A DNA stretch of 12,302 nt from Limisoma sp963590405. Lineage in GTDB: Bacteria > Bacteroidota > Bacteroidia > Bacteroidales > Muribaculaceae. A program made the position numbers and the translations under genes. Of this stretch, positions 1 to 7,058 are shown piece after piece. The stretch's first letter is position 1. Each line of letters opens with the position of its first letter. The notes beneath the pieces were generated by a model. The model was not told the DNA's origin and ran no database searches. It worked only from the letters and a program-made list of their open reading frames with translations. Location of the stretch: NCBI GenBank assembly GCA_963590405.1, contig CAVAPE010000069.1, positions 1 to 12,302 of the forward strand, given 5' to 3'.

Positions 1-42
1 ACGGCAACCTCTGATTTTTTCGTAGAAATAAAAAAGTGAAAT
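1..42 (+). other. trp operon leader remnant (left edge)
   Basis: These 42 nt precede trpB. They contain a six-T run at 15-20 and an A-rich stretch just before the start codon. No TAnnTTTG promoter motif is present, so the operon promoter must lie left of the window. The T run could be the tail of a terminator or attenuator whose stem is outside or cut by the window edge. That is only a possibility, because the upstream half cannot be seen. Confidence 0.25.
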
Positions 43-1230
43 ATGAAGACATATCAAGTAGACAAAGAAGGATTTTACGGCACATTTGGTGGTGCCTATA
101 TCCCCGAAATACTGCACCGTTGCGTGGAAGATTTGCGCAATGCCTATCTCGAAGTGCTCGACAGCGAAGATTTCAAACGAGAATACAACGAACTGTTGCG
201 CGACTATGTGGGTCGCCCGTCGCCCCTCTATCTCGCCAAGCGCCTCTCCGAGAAATACGGCTGCAAAATCTATCTGAAGCGCGAGGACCTGAACCACACG
301 GGTGCGCACAAAATCAACAACGCAATAGGGCAGGTGCTCCTTGCTCGCCGCATGGGCAAGCGCCGCATCATCGCCGAGACCGGTGCCGGTCAGCACGGCG
401 TAGCCACGGCTACCGTTTGCGCCCTGATGGGCATGGAGTGCGTGGTTTATATGGGCAAGACCGACGTAGAGCGCCAGCACGTCAATGTAGAGCGCATGAA
501 GATGCTCGGCGCCACGGTGCACCCCGTCACTTCTGGCAATATGACCCTCAAGGACGCCACCAACGAAGCAATCCGCGACTGGTGCTGCCATCCCGACGAC
601 ACCTATTATGTGATTGGTTCCACCGTCGGTCCTCATCCTTATCCCGATATGGTGGCACGCTTGCAGTCAGTCATCAGCGAGGAAATCCGCAAGCAGTTGC
701 TTGAGCACGAAGGTCGCGACTATCCCGACTATTTGATGGCCTGCGTGGGCGGCGGAAGTAATGCAGCCGGTACAATCTATCACTACATCGACGACGAGCG
801 CGTAAAGATTGTACTTGCAGAGGCAGGTGGCAAGGGCGTTGATAGCGGACTCTCGGCAGCAACTATCCACCTCGGCAAACTCGGTATTATCCATGGCTCG
901 AAAACCCTCGTGATGCAGGATGCCGACGGACAGATACTTGAGCCTTACTCCCTGTCGGCAGGACTTGATTATCCTGGCATCGGTCCGATGCACGCCAACC
1001 TGGCGGCAGAACATCGCGCCACGGTGCTCGCCGTCAACGACGACGAGGCAGTGAAGGCCGCCTACGAACTGACCCTCTTGGAGGGCATCATCCCAGCACT
1101 CGAGTCGGCACACGCCCTCGGTGCTCTCTCGAAAGTGCCATTCAAACCTACCGATGTGGTCGTGCTTACCGTTTCAGGTCGCGGCGACAAGGACATAGAG
1201 ACATATTTGAAATACAAAGACATTAAATAA
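43..1230 (+). CDS. trpB: tryptophan synthase beta subunit
   Basis: The 395-residue product condenses indole with L-serine to give tryptophan, using pyridoxal phosphate; it works in the cytoplasm as an alpha2-beta2 complex with TrpA. The PLP lysine is K90 in HTGAHKINN, matching K87 of the enteric enzyme. The catalytic glutamate is E112 in AETGAGQHG, and the PLP phosphate-binding loop GGGSN is at 236-240. Length and motifs fit the common TrpB1 class rather than the longer TrpB2 form. It is the first trp gene in the window and is separated from trpA by five genes. Its stop codon overlaps the trpE start by one base (TAATG). The ATG at 43 follows an A-rich segment with no clear Shine-Dalgarno sequence, which is usual in Bacteroidota. 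A further in-frame upstream start is not needed, since the N-terminus already fits the family. Confidence 0.98.
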   Translation: MKTYQVDKEGFYGTFGGAYIPEILHRCVEDLRNAYLEVLDSEDFKREYNELLRDYVGRPSPLYLAKRLSEKYGCKIYLKREDLNHTGAHKINNAIGQVLLARRMGKRRIIAETGAGQHGVATATVCALMGMECVVYMGKTDVERQHVNVERMKMLGATVHPVTSGNMTLKDATNEAIRDWCCHPDDTYYVIGSTVGPHPYPDMVARLQSVISEEIRKQLLEHEGRDYPDYLMACVGGGSNAAGTIYHYIDDERVKIVLAEAGGKGVDSGLSAATIHLGKLGIIHGSKTLVMQDADGQILEPYSLSAGLDYPGIGPMHANLAAEHRATVLAVNDDEAVKAAYELTLLEGIIPALESAHALGALSKVPFKPTDVVVLTVSGRGDKDIETYLKYKDIK

Positions 1231-2636
1231 TGAAAAAGACATTCAACTACCATACGTCGCACAAGGTGCTTCTCGGCGATTTGCATACCCCGGTGGCAAC
1301 CTACCTGCGTGTGCGCGACCTCTTTCCGCAGAGCGCATTGATGGAGAGTAGCGACTACCACGGCGGCGAAAACAACCGCTCGTTTATCGGGCTCGACCCA
1401 GTGGCAAGCGTGAGCGTGAACCACGGCACTGTGACATTCACCTATCCCGACCACTCGACCGACAGCCGCCCGTTGTCGGCTACCTTCAAGGTGGCAGATG
1501 CCATCAATGAGTTTCTGTCGCACTTCACAGTTGAGGGCGAATATGCGCGCTACTGTGGACTTTACGGCTACACCACATTCAATGCGGTGCGCTATTTTGA
1601 AAACATCCCAGTGAAGGACAGTACGGAGGACCGCAATGATGCGCCCGAAATCCTCTACATCCTCTATCGCTACATCATCGTGTTTAACGACTTCAAGAGC
1701 GAGATGGTACTTGTCGACATGCAGGACGAGAACGGCAGCGGCAGTCACATCGAGATGATAGAGAAAGCCATCAACGACCGCAACTACACCACCTACGATT
1801 TCCATGCCGTAGGCGAAACGGTGAGCACCCTCACCGACGAGCAGCACATGGCAAATGTGCGCAAGGGCGTGGCGCACTGCCTCCGCGGCGACGTGTTTCA
1901 GATAGTATTGTCGCGCCGCTTCAAGCAGCGTTTCCAAGGCGACGACTTCAAACTCTACCGCGCACTGCGCAGCATCAATCCGTCGCCCTATCTGTTTTAT
2001 TTCGACTTCGGCGGCTTCCGCATCTTCGGCTCGTCGCCCGAGACCCATTGCAAGATAGAAGGACGCACTGCCACCATCGACCCTATCGCCGGCACCACCC
2101 GTCGTAGCGGCGACCCCGCCACCGACGAGGCACTGACGGCAGCGTTGCTCGCCGACCCGAAGGAAAACGCAGAGCATGTGATGCTCGTCGACCTCGCGCG
2201 CAACGACCTTAGCCGCAACTGCCACGACACCCATGTGGAATTTTACAAAGAGCCGCAATATTATAGCCACGTAATCCACCTCGTGAGCCGTGTGCAAGGC
2301 ACTCTCGACGACGATGCAGACCCAATACGCGCGTTTATCGACACGTTCCCTGCCGGCACGCTGAGCGGTGCGCCGAAGGTGCGCGCCATGCAACTCATCA
2401 GCGAGATAGAGCCGCATAGCCGTGGCGCATACGGAGGATGCGTCGGCTTCATCGGGCTCGACGGCTCGCTCAACCAAGCCATCACAATCCGCACCTTCGT
2501 GAGCCGCAACAACGAACTGTGGTTTCAAGCCGGCGGCGGCATAACGGCTCTGAGCCGCGAAGAAGGCGAGTTGCAGGAAGTGAACAACAAACTTGGAGCA
2601 TTGAAAAAGGCCATTGTGCTGGCTGAGAAACTTTAA
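1230..2636 (+). CDS. trpE: anthranilate synthase component I
   Basis: The 468-residue enzyme converts chorismate and ammonia (or glutamine through TrpG) to anthranilate, the committed step of tryptophan synthesis. The C-terminal chorismate-binding domain is clear: a VLSRRF segment, FGSSPE, then DPIAGTTRR, and PAGTLSGAPK towards the end. Near the N-terminus, LMES at 37-40 corresponds to the LLES element that forms the tryptophan feedback site in characterised TrpE proteins, which suggests allosteric inhibition by tryptophan is kept. Para-aminobenzoate synthase (PabB) is the main alternative. The LMES element and the position next to trpG and trpD in a complete trp operon favour TrpE. Its ATG overlaps the trpB stop by one base, so the two are probably translationally coupled. 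A 15-nt gap separates it from trpG. Confidence 0.97.
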   Translation: MKKTFNYHTSHKVLLGDLHTPVATYLRVRDLFPQSALMESSDYHGGENNRSFIGLDPVASVSVNHGTVTFTYPDHSTDSRPLSATFKVADAINEFLSHFTVEGEYARYCGLYGYTTFNAVRYFENIPVKDSTEDRNDAPEILYILYRYIIVFNDFKSEMVLVDMQDENGSGSHIEMIEKAINDRNYTTYDFHAVGETVSTLTDEQHMANVRKGVAHCLRGDVFQIVLSRRFKQRFQGDDFKLYRALRSINPSPYLFYFDFGGFRIFGSSPETHCKIEGRTATIDPIAGTTRRSGDPATDEALTAALLADPKENAEHVMLVDLARNDLSRNCHDTHVEFYKEPQYYSHVIHLVSRVQGTLDDDADPIRAFIDTFPAGTLSGAPKVRAMQLISEIEPHSRGAYGGCVGFIGLDGSLNQAITIRTFVSRNNELWFQAGGGITALSREEGELQEVNNKLGALKKAIVLAEKL

Positions 2637-2651
2637 CAATTTGGATACGTT

Positions 2652-3218
2652 ATGAAGAAGATAGTAATAATAGACAATTACGACTCGTTTACCTATAATC
2701 TCAGTCATTTGCTGAAAGCCCTTGGCGCAGACGTCACGGTGGTGCGCAACGACCAGTTCGCCCTTACCGACCTTGAGCAGTACGACAAGATTGTGCTGTC
2801 GCCAGGACCGGGCATCCCATCGGAGGCAGGACTGCTGATTGACGTGATTCGCGAATATGCAACGAAGAAGCCTGTCCTTGGCGTGTGCCTCGGCGAACAG
2901 GCCATCGGCGAATTTTTTGGCGGCAAACTCACCAACCTGTCGACCGTCTACCACGGCATTCAGAGCGATGTAGACCTCGTGGCAGACGACTATATCTTCG
3001 AGGGACTGCCACGGCAGATACCCGTAGGTCGCTACCATTCGTGGGTGGTGGACCGCGACGGCTTCCCCGATGCCCTTGAGATAACGGCAGTGAGCAAGGA
3101 GGGCTATGTTATGGCTCTGCGCCACCGCCAATACGACGTGAGAGGCATACAGTTCCATCCCGAATCGGTGCTTACACCCGACGGAAAACAGATGCTCCAA
3201 AACTGGTTGAACCATTAA
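2652..3218 (+). CDS. trpG: anthranilate synthase component II (glutamine amidotransferase)
   Basis: This is a free-standing class I glutamine amidotransferase of 188 residues. It hydrolyses glutamine and passes ammonia to TrpE. The N-terminus has IDNYDSFTYNL, and the oxyanion region SPGPG is at 50-54. The catalytic triad is C79 (in GVCLGEQ), H169 and E171 (in QFHPES). TrpG is not fused to TrpE or TrpD here, unlike in enterobacteria. In the nucleophile-elbow motif, the residue three after the cysteine is Glu82, where many homologues have His; the catalytic residues are unaffected. Because only one such gene is visible, the protein may also serve PabB as the amidotransferase for folate synthesis, which is common in bacteria with a single TrpG/PabA. 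It is 15 nt from each neighbour. Confidence 0.96.
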   Translation: MKKIVIIDNYDSFTYNLSHLLKALGADVTVVRNDQFALTDLEQYDKIVLSPGPGIPSEAGLLIDVIREYATKKPVLGVCLGEQAIGEFFGGKLTNLSTVYHGIQSDVDLVADDYIFEGLPRQIPVGRYHSWVVDRDGFPDALEITAVSKEGYVMALRHRQYDVRGIQFHPESVLTPDGKQMLQNWLNH

Positions 3219-3233
3219 AACTACGACACGACT

Positions 3234-4226
3234 ATGAAAGAGATACTCACGCGCCTGTTTGCCCACGAGGTGTTGGCGCAGGACGAAGCCCGCACTCTGA
3301 TGACGGGCATAACCAAAGGCGAATATAACGATGCGCAGGTGGCATCGCTGCTCACCGTGTTCCAGATGCGCGGCATCAAGGTTGAGGAACTTATCGGCTT
3401 CCGCGAGGCGTTGCTTGATGCCCGCGTGCCAGTTGATTTGTCCGACTGGAAGCCTATCGACATCGTTGGCACTGGCGGCGACGGCAAGAACACGTTCAAC
3501 ATCTCTACTTGCTCGTGCTTCATAGTTGCTGGCGCTGGCGGACATGTGGCAAAACACGGCAACTATGGTGCTACTTCGGTGAGTGGCGCAAGTAATGTGA
3601 TGGAGGCTCACGGCGTGAAATTCACCAACGACGAGTCGCAGTTGCGCAAGTCGATTGACGAGTGCGGCGTGGCTTATCTCCATGCACCGCTGTTCAGCCC
3701 TGCTATGAAGGGCGTCGCCCCTGTGCGCAAGGCATTGAAGGTGCGCACGGTGTTTAACCTGCTCGGCCCGCTGATTAACCCATGCAAGCCAGCCTATCAA
3801 CTGCTCGGCGTTGCCAATCTTGCGCAGATGCGCCTGTACACCAATACATTGCAGAAACTCGGCGTGGGCTTCGTCATCGTCAACAGCCTTGACGGCTACG
3901 ATGAGATTTCGCTTACCGACAAGTTCAAGATTGTGACTAACGATTATGAAACGATCTGTCAGCCATCCGACCTCGGTTTCGAGACAGTTCCCCAGTCGGC
4001 ACTGTTTGGCGGCGATACCGTTGAGGCAGCGGCTCGTATCTTCGACAACGTACTTGTCAATCAGGCTGAGCCGGCGCAGAAAAACTGCGTTGTTGCTAAT
4101 GCTGCGTATGCCATTCAGGCTTATAGCGGCAAGCCGATAGAAGAATGCTTGGCAATGGCGCACGAGTCGATTGAGAGTGGCAAAGCCTTTGCAGCATTCA
4201 AGAAATTTGTGGAAATCAACTCATAA
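3234..4226 (+). CDS. trpD: anthranilate phosphoribosyltransferase
   Basis: The 330-residue enzyme transfers the phosphoribosyl group of PRPP to anthranilate, giving N-(5-phosphoribosyl)anthranilate. The glycine-rich PRPP-binding loop GTGGDGKNTFN starts at residue 79, preceded by the expected helical N-terminal domain. KHGN is at 107-110, followed by the conserved SVSGASNVMEAHG segment. Length matches stand-alone TrpD proteins, with no TrpG fusion. The gene starts 15 nt after trpG and ends 4 nt before the trpC start codon. Nothing in it looks degraded. Confidence 0.97.
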   Translation: MKEILTRLFAHEVLAQDEARTLMTGITKGEYNDAQVASLLTVFQMRGIKVEELIGFREALLDARVPVDLSDWKPIDIVGTGGDGKNTFNISTCSCFIVAGAGGHVAKHGNYGATSVSGASNVMEAHGVKFTNDESQLRKSIDECGVAYLHAPLFSPAMKGVAPVRKALKVRTVFNLLGPLINPCKPAYQLLGVANLAQMRLYTNTLQKLGVGFVIVNSLDGYDEISLTDKFKIVTNDYETICQPSDLGFETVPQSALFGGDTVEAAARIFDNVLVNQAEPAQKNCVVANAAYAIQAYSGKPIEECLAMAHESIESGKAFAAFKKFVEINS

Positions 4227-4230
4227 ACCG

Positions 4231-5025
4231 ATGGCAGAAGACATACTACAAACCATTGTCGCCCACAAGCGGATAGAGGTGGCGCAGCAGAAAGAGACGC
4301 TTTCGGAAAGCGACCTCGAAAAGCGCGTGGCATTGCTCGGCACGGAAAAGCGCCATAGCATGAAAGCCGCGCTTGCAGCCTCCGCCACAGGCATAATCTC
4401 CGAGTTCAAGCGCCGTTCGCCCTCGAAAGGGTGGATTAAGCGCGATGCTCGGGTGGCTGATGTGGTGCCCGGCTATCAGGAGGCTGGCGCTTCGGCGTTG
4501 TCAATCCTCACCGACATCGACTTTTTCGGTGGCACTCTCGACGATGTTGTTGAGGCACGAAAACTTGTCGACATTCCTATTTTGCGCAAGGACTTTGTGG
4601 TGAGCCGCTACCAACTGCTGCAAGCCAAAGCCGCTGGCGCTGACGCGGTGCTGCTCATCGCGTCGGTGCTGTCGCGAGGCGAGTGCCGTGAGTTTGCAGC
4701 CGAGGCTCATCGCCTCGGGCTGGAGGTGCTGCTTGAGATGCACAGCGACGACGAACTCGATTATGTTGACGAATACACCGATATGGCTGGCATCAACAAC
4801 CGCAATCTCGGCACGTTCCACACCGATGTGGCAAACTCATTCCGCCTTGCTGAAAAGTTGCCTAAGGATGTGGTTCGAGTGTCGGAAAGCGGCATAACGA
4901 ATGCCGAAACGATAAAACAACTGCGTGCTGCAGGCTTTCAGGGCTTCCTCATCGGCGAGGCGTTTATGCGACAAGCCGTTCCAGCAGCAGCGTTGGCTGA
5001 ATTTGTAAAAGGATTGCAGTCATGA
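4231..5025 (+). CDS. trpC: indole-3-glycerol phosphate synthase
   Basis: The 264-residue TIM-barrel enzyme decarboxylates and closes the ring of 1-(o-carboxyphenylamino)-1-deoxyribulose 5-phosphate to form indole-3-glycerol phosphate. Recognisable strand motifs in order are SEFKRRSPSKG (substrate-binding and catalytic Lys), DFFGG, ILRKDFV (catalytic Lys), AGADAVLLI, LLEMHSDDEL, GINNRNLGTF and VSESGI. The open frame extends upstream to 4171, but that part overlaps the trpD coding end. The ATG at 4231, 4 nt after the trpD stop, gives the family N-terminus and is chosen. The stop codon overlaps the trpF start by 4 bases (ATGA). TrpC and TrpF are separate proteins, not the fused enzyme of E. coli. 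Confidence 0.97.
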   Translation: MAEDILQTIVAHKRIEVAQQKETLSESDLEKRVALLGTEKRHSMKAALAASATGIISEFKRRSPSKGWIKRDARVADVVPGYQEAGASALSILTDIDFFGGTLDDVVEARKLVDIPILRKDFVVSRYQLLQAKAAGADAVLLIASVLSRGECREFAAEAHRLGLEVLLEMHSDDELDYVDEYTDMAGINNRNLGTFHTDVANSFRLAEKLPKDVVRVSESGITNAETIKQLRAAGFQGFLIGEAFMRQAVPAAALAEFVKGLQS

Positions 5026-5648
5026 TAGTTAAGGTGTGTGGGATGCGCGATGCCGACAACATCCGCCAAGTGGAGCAATGCGGTGCCGATTGGATGGGCT
5101 TTATCTTTTTTGCCCGCTCACCGCGCTTTGTCGCCGATGTGCCTGAGTATTTACCCACGGTGCAGAAGCGTGTTGGCGTGTTTGTCAATGCTTCCTACGA
5201 GGAAATTGCGGATAGGGTAGAGACTTTCGCCCTTGATGCGGTGCAGTTGCACGGCAAGGAAACGCCCGAACTATGCAGCCGTCTTCATGCCGACGGCTTG
5301 ACGGTTGTAAAGGCTTTCTCCCTTCGCAGCGCTGACGATGTTACTGCGACTGATGCCTACGAAGGCGTTTGCGACTATTTCCTCTTCGACACCCCTACGG
5401 CAGCCTATGGCGGCAGCGGACGGCGGTTTGACTGGGCGCTTCTGCAATCCTACTGCGGCGCAACGCCGTTCCTGCTCAGCGGCGGACTTTCGCCCGATTC
5501 GCTCGGCGACTTGGCGACGTTTAGCCACCACCAATGGGCGGGCATCGACCTTAACAGCGGATTTGAGACGCAGCCAGCATTGAAAAATCCCCAGACATTG
5601 AAATTATTCATCAGTAAATTCAGAAAACAATATGAACAGAATAAATAA
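5022..5648 (+). CDS. trpF: phosphoribosylanthranilate isomerase
   Basis: This 208-residue single-domain TIM barrel performs the Amadori isomerisation of phosphoribosylanthranilate to the carboxyphenylamino-deoxyribulose phosphate used by TrpC. The general-base cysteine is C6 in KVCGMRD, and the general acid is D123 in YFLFDT. The phosphate-binding loops LLSGGLSPDS and GIDLNSGFE lie near the C-terminus. It overlaps trpC by 4 nt upstream and trpA by 17 nt downstream, the largest overlap in the operon. Coupled translation of the last three genes is therefore likely. The trpA start is well supported by homology, so the overlap looks real. Confidence 0.96.
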   Translation: MIVKVCGMRDADNIRQVEQCGADWMGFIFFARSPRFVADVPEYLPTVQKRVGVFVNASYEEIADRVETFALDAVQLHGKETPELCSRLHADGLTVVKAFSLRSADDVTATDAYEGVCDYFLFDTPTAAYGGSGRRFDWALLQSYCGATPFLLSGGLSPDSLGDLATFSHHQWAGIDLNSGFETQPALKNPQTLKLFISKFRKQYEQNK

Positions 5649-6408
5649 ACTTTTCAGCGAGAAAAAGCACGACATCCTCTCTCTTTATTTTTGCGCTGGA
5701 ACTCCAAATCCCGATGCAACTCACGAGGTTATTCGCACCCTCGAAGAGAAAGGTGTGGACATGATTGAAATCGGCGTGCCGTTCAGCGACCCGATGGCGG
5801 ACGGTCCTGTTATTCAGGACGCAGCAACCGATGCACTGCGCAAAGGTATGACGCTCCGCAAACTCTTCAGCCAACTGAAAGACGTGCGCCGCGACACCTC
5901 GCTTCCGCTGATTCTTATGGGCTATCTCAACCCCATTATGCAGTATGGTTTTGAGGCATTCTGCAAAAGTTGTCAGGAGTGCGGCATCGACGGTATGATT
6001 ATCCCTGACCTACCGTTTAAGGACTATCTGCAGGAATACAAGCCCGTGGCAGATAAATACGACGTGCGCATAATCATGCTCATCACTCCGGAAACCAGCG
6101 AAGAGCGCATCCGCGAGATTGACGCCCACACAGAAGGCTTTATCTATATGGTGTCGAGCGCGGCGATTACCGGTGCGCAAGCCGACTTCAATGAGCGCAA
6201 GCAAGCCTATTTCCGCCGCATTGAGGCTATGAACCTCAGAAACCCGCGGATGATTGGCTTTGGCATCTCCAACCGCCAGACCTATCAGGCAGCGGCAAGC
6301 CATGCCGCCGGATGCATCATCGGCAGTAAGTTCGTCACCTTCCTCAAAGAGGAGAACGGCAACGCCGCAACGGCTTTCGACCGCTTGAAGGATGCCCTTT
6401 CAAAGTGA
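5632..6408 (+). CDS. trpA: tryptophan synthase alpha subunit
   Basis: The 258-residue TIM barrel cleaves indole-3-glycerol phosphate to indole and glyceraldehyde 3-phosphate; the indole is channelled to TrpB. The catalytic residues are E46 (in MIEIGVPFSDP) and D57 (in ADGP). GYLNPI, PDLPF and the late GFGISN phosphate-binding segment follow in order. The N-terminal motif reads YFCAGTPNPD, a slight departure from the common F-TAG-P form. It is the last gene of the operon, beginning inside the trpF 3' end. No strong intrinsic terminator follows; only an imperfect inverted repeat lies 6 nt downstream. Confidence 0.97.
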   Translation: MNRINKLFSEKKHDILSLYFCAGTPNPDATHEVIRTLEEKGVDMIEIGVPFSDPMADGPVIQDAATDALRKGMTLRKLFSQLKDVRRDTSLPLILMGYLNPIMQYGFEAFCKSCQECGIDGMIIPDLPFKDYLQEYKPVADKYDVRIIMLITPETSEERIREIDAHTEGFIYMVSSAAITGAQADFNERKQAYFRRIEAMNLRNPRMIGFGISNRQTYQAAASHAAGCIIGSKFVTFLKEENGNAATAFDRLKDALSK

Positions 6409-6413
6409 TTATT

Positions 6414-6465
6414 GCGTGGCGAAGTGCTAATATTCGTAAAACTAAATAAAATAAGCACAACACGC
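6414..6465 (+). repeat. imperfect two-part inverted repeat after trpA
   Basis: Two nested 5-bp arms can pair: GCGTG at 6414-6418 with CACGC at 6461-6465, and GTGCT at 6424-6428 with AGCAC at 6454-6458. They enclose a 25-nt A/T-rich loop, with an unequal internal loop between the arms. No T run follows, so it is not a standard intrinsic terminator. It could stabilise the operon 3' end or be chance. Confidence 0.25.
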
Positions 6466-6475
6466 GCTTGCAATA

Positions 6476-6507
6476 TTTGCAGCATTCGACTTTGGAAGAT
6501 AAATTTG
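6476..6507 (+). promoter_or_regulatory. Bacteroidota-type promoter for the TonB-domain gene
   Basis: TTTG at 6476-6479 is followed after 20 nt by TAAATTTG at 6500-6507. This fits the known Bacteroides housekeeping pattern of TTTG, 19-21 nt, TAnnTTTG. It lies 37 nt upstream of the chosen start codon. It implies the gene is transcribed separately from the trp operon, although read-through from trpA is not excluded. Confidence 0.7.
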
Positions 6508-6514
6508 CATCATA

Positions 6515-6534
6515 AAGGCATAAAAAAGTGCCTT
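6515..6534 (+). repeat. 5' leader stem-loop before the TonB-domain gene
   Basis: AAGGCA at 6515-6520 pairs perfectly with TGCCTT at 6529-6534 around an 8-nt A-rich loop. It begins 8 nt after the promoter -7 motif, so it would lie at or next to the 5' end of the transcript. It ends 10 nt before the start codon. No T run follows, so a terminator is unlikely. An mRNA-stabilising or translation-modulating role is inference. Confidence 0.4.
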
Positions 6535-6544
6535 GTGTGTATTG

Positions 6545-6985
6545 ATGATGAAAATTCTAAGTGTTTCAATATTTGCCATGCTTGCCCTCGCGGCATCGCC
6601 TTGCGCTTCGGCGCAAGTGTCGAGGATTGCTTTGGAGACAAAGCATTGCCAGCATGAAAATTATGTGAACGTCTATGAATATGATTTCGTTGATGTGCAG
6701 CCGCAGTTCCCTGGCGACGACCGTGGGTTGATGAACTACATCAACCATGCGCGCAAGTATCCCTACGATGCTTACCGCAGTCACATTCAGGGTCGCGTTG
6801 TCTGCAGTTTCATTGTCAACACAGACGGTTCAATCTGCAACGTGTCGGTGATTAAGGGCATCCACCCGTCGCTCGATCGCGAGGCAATGAGAATCGTGAA
6901 AGAAATGCCGGCATGGAAGCCGGGCAAACTGGGAGGCGAAGAGGTGCCAGTTCACTGCATCATTCCGATAGCCTTCCGACTGTAA
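6545..6985 (+). CDS. secreted TonB C-terminal domain protein
   Basis: The 146-residue product has a signal peptide (MMKILS then a hydrophobic stretch, likely cut after ASA at 21-23) and a TonB C-terminal domain at about 50-146. The domain shows the Bacteroidota pattern QPQFPGD with LMNYI, RKYP at 70-73, a GRVVCSFIVNTDG strand at 83-95, and WKPGK at 124-128. TonB domains contact TonB boxes of outer-membrane receptors. Full TonB has a membrane anchor and a long proline-rich linker; here neither is present, so the mature protein would be free in the periplasm. It may be an accessory or regulatory TonB-like protein rather than an energy transducer. Cys87, Cys98 and Cys138 lie in the domain and could form disulfides. 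Start: ATG at 6545 or 6548 cannot be separated; an upstream TTG at 6533 falls inside the leader hairpin and is less likely. Confidence 0.85.
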   Translation: MMKILSVSIFAMLALAASPCASAQVSRIALETKHCQHENYVNVYEYDFVDVQPQFPGDDRGLMNYINHARKYPYDAYRSHIQGRVVCSFIVNTDGSICNVSVIKGIHPSLDREAMRIVKEMPAWKPGKLGGEEVPVHCIIPIAFRL

Positions 6986-7021
6986 CTTGACCACAAATCT
7001 TTTTTCATAATCTTATATTTT

Positions 7022-7058
7022 ACCTCCTAACCTGTTGATAGGCTCCGGAGGTTTTTTT
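7022..7058 (+). terminator. intrinsic terminator after the TonB-domain gene
   Basis: ACCTCC at 7022-7027 pairs with GGAGGT at 7047-7052, with an inner CCT/AGG pairing possible. The stem is followed at once by seven T residues (7052-7058). Read on the minus strand, the stem is not followed by a comparable T run, so it should stop plus-strand transcripts only. It overlaps the stop codon of the converging ATPase gene. Confidence 0.75.

Noticed and set aside
655..680. TGGCACG followed by TTGC at about 654-666, resembling a sigma-54 promoter.
   Set aside because: The spacing between the two parts is far too short and the site is inside trpB coding sequence.
36..704. A 222-codon frame overlapping trpB in another frame, starting just before it.
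   Set aside because: The product is Arg/Ser/Pro-rich and shows no family features, while the trpB frame carries every expected catalytic residue.
1062..4163. A 1033-codon open frame on the minus strand, antisense to trpE, trpG and trpD.
   Set aside because: Its codons lie in exact register with trpE, trpG and trpD, which all share the same reading phase. In that register, antisense stops arise only from sense TTA, CTA and TCA codons, which these genes evidently avoid. The translation is rich in His, Cys and Val with no recognisable domain, and it runs through gene boundaries. It is a codon-usage artefact.
6471..6483. ATATTTGCAG near 6474 as an alternative -7 promoter motif.
   Set aside because: The four bases before TTTG are AATA, not TAnn. 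The TTTG here fits better as the -33 element of the promoter ending at 6507.
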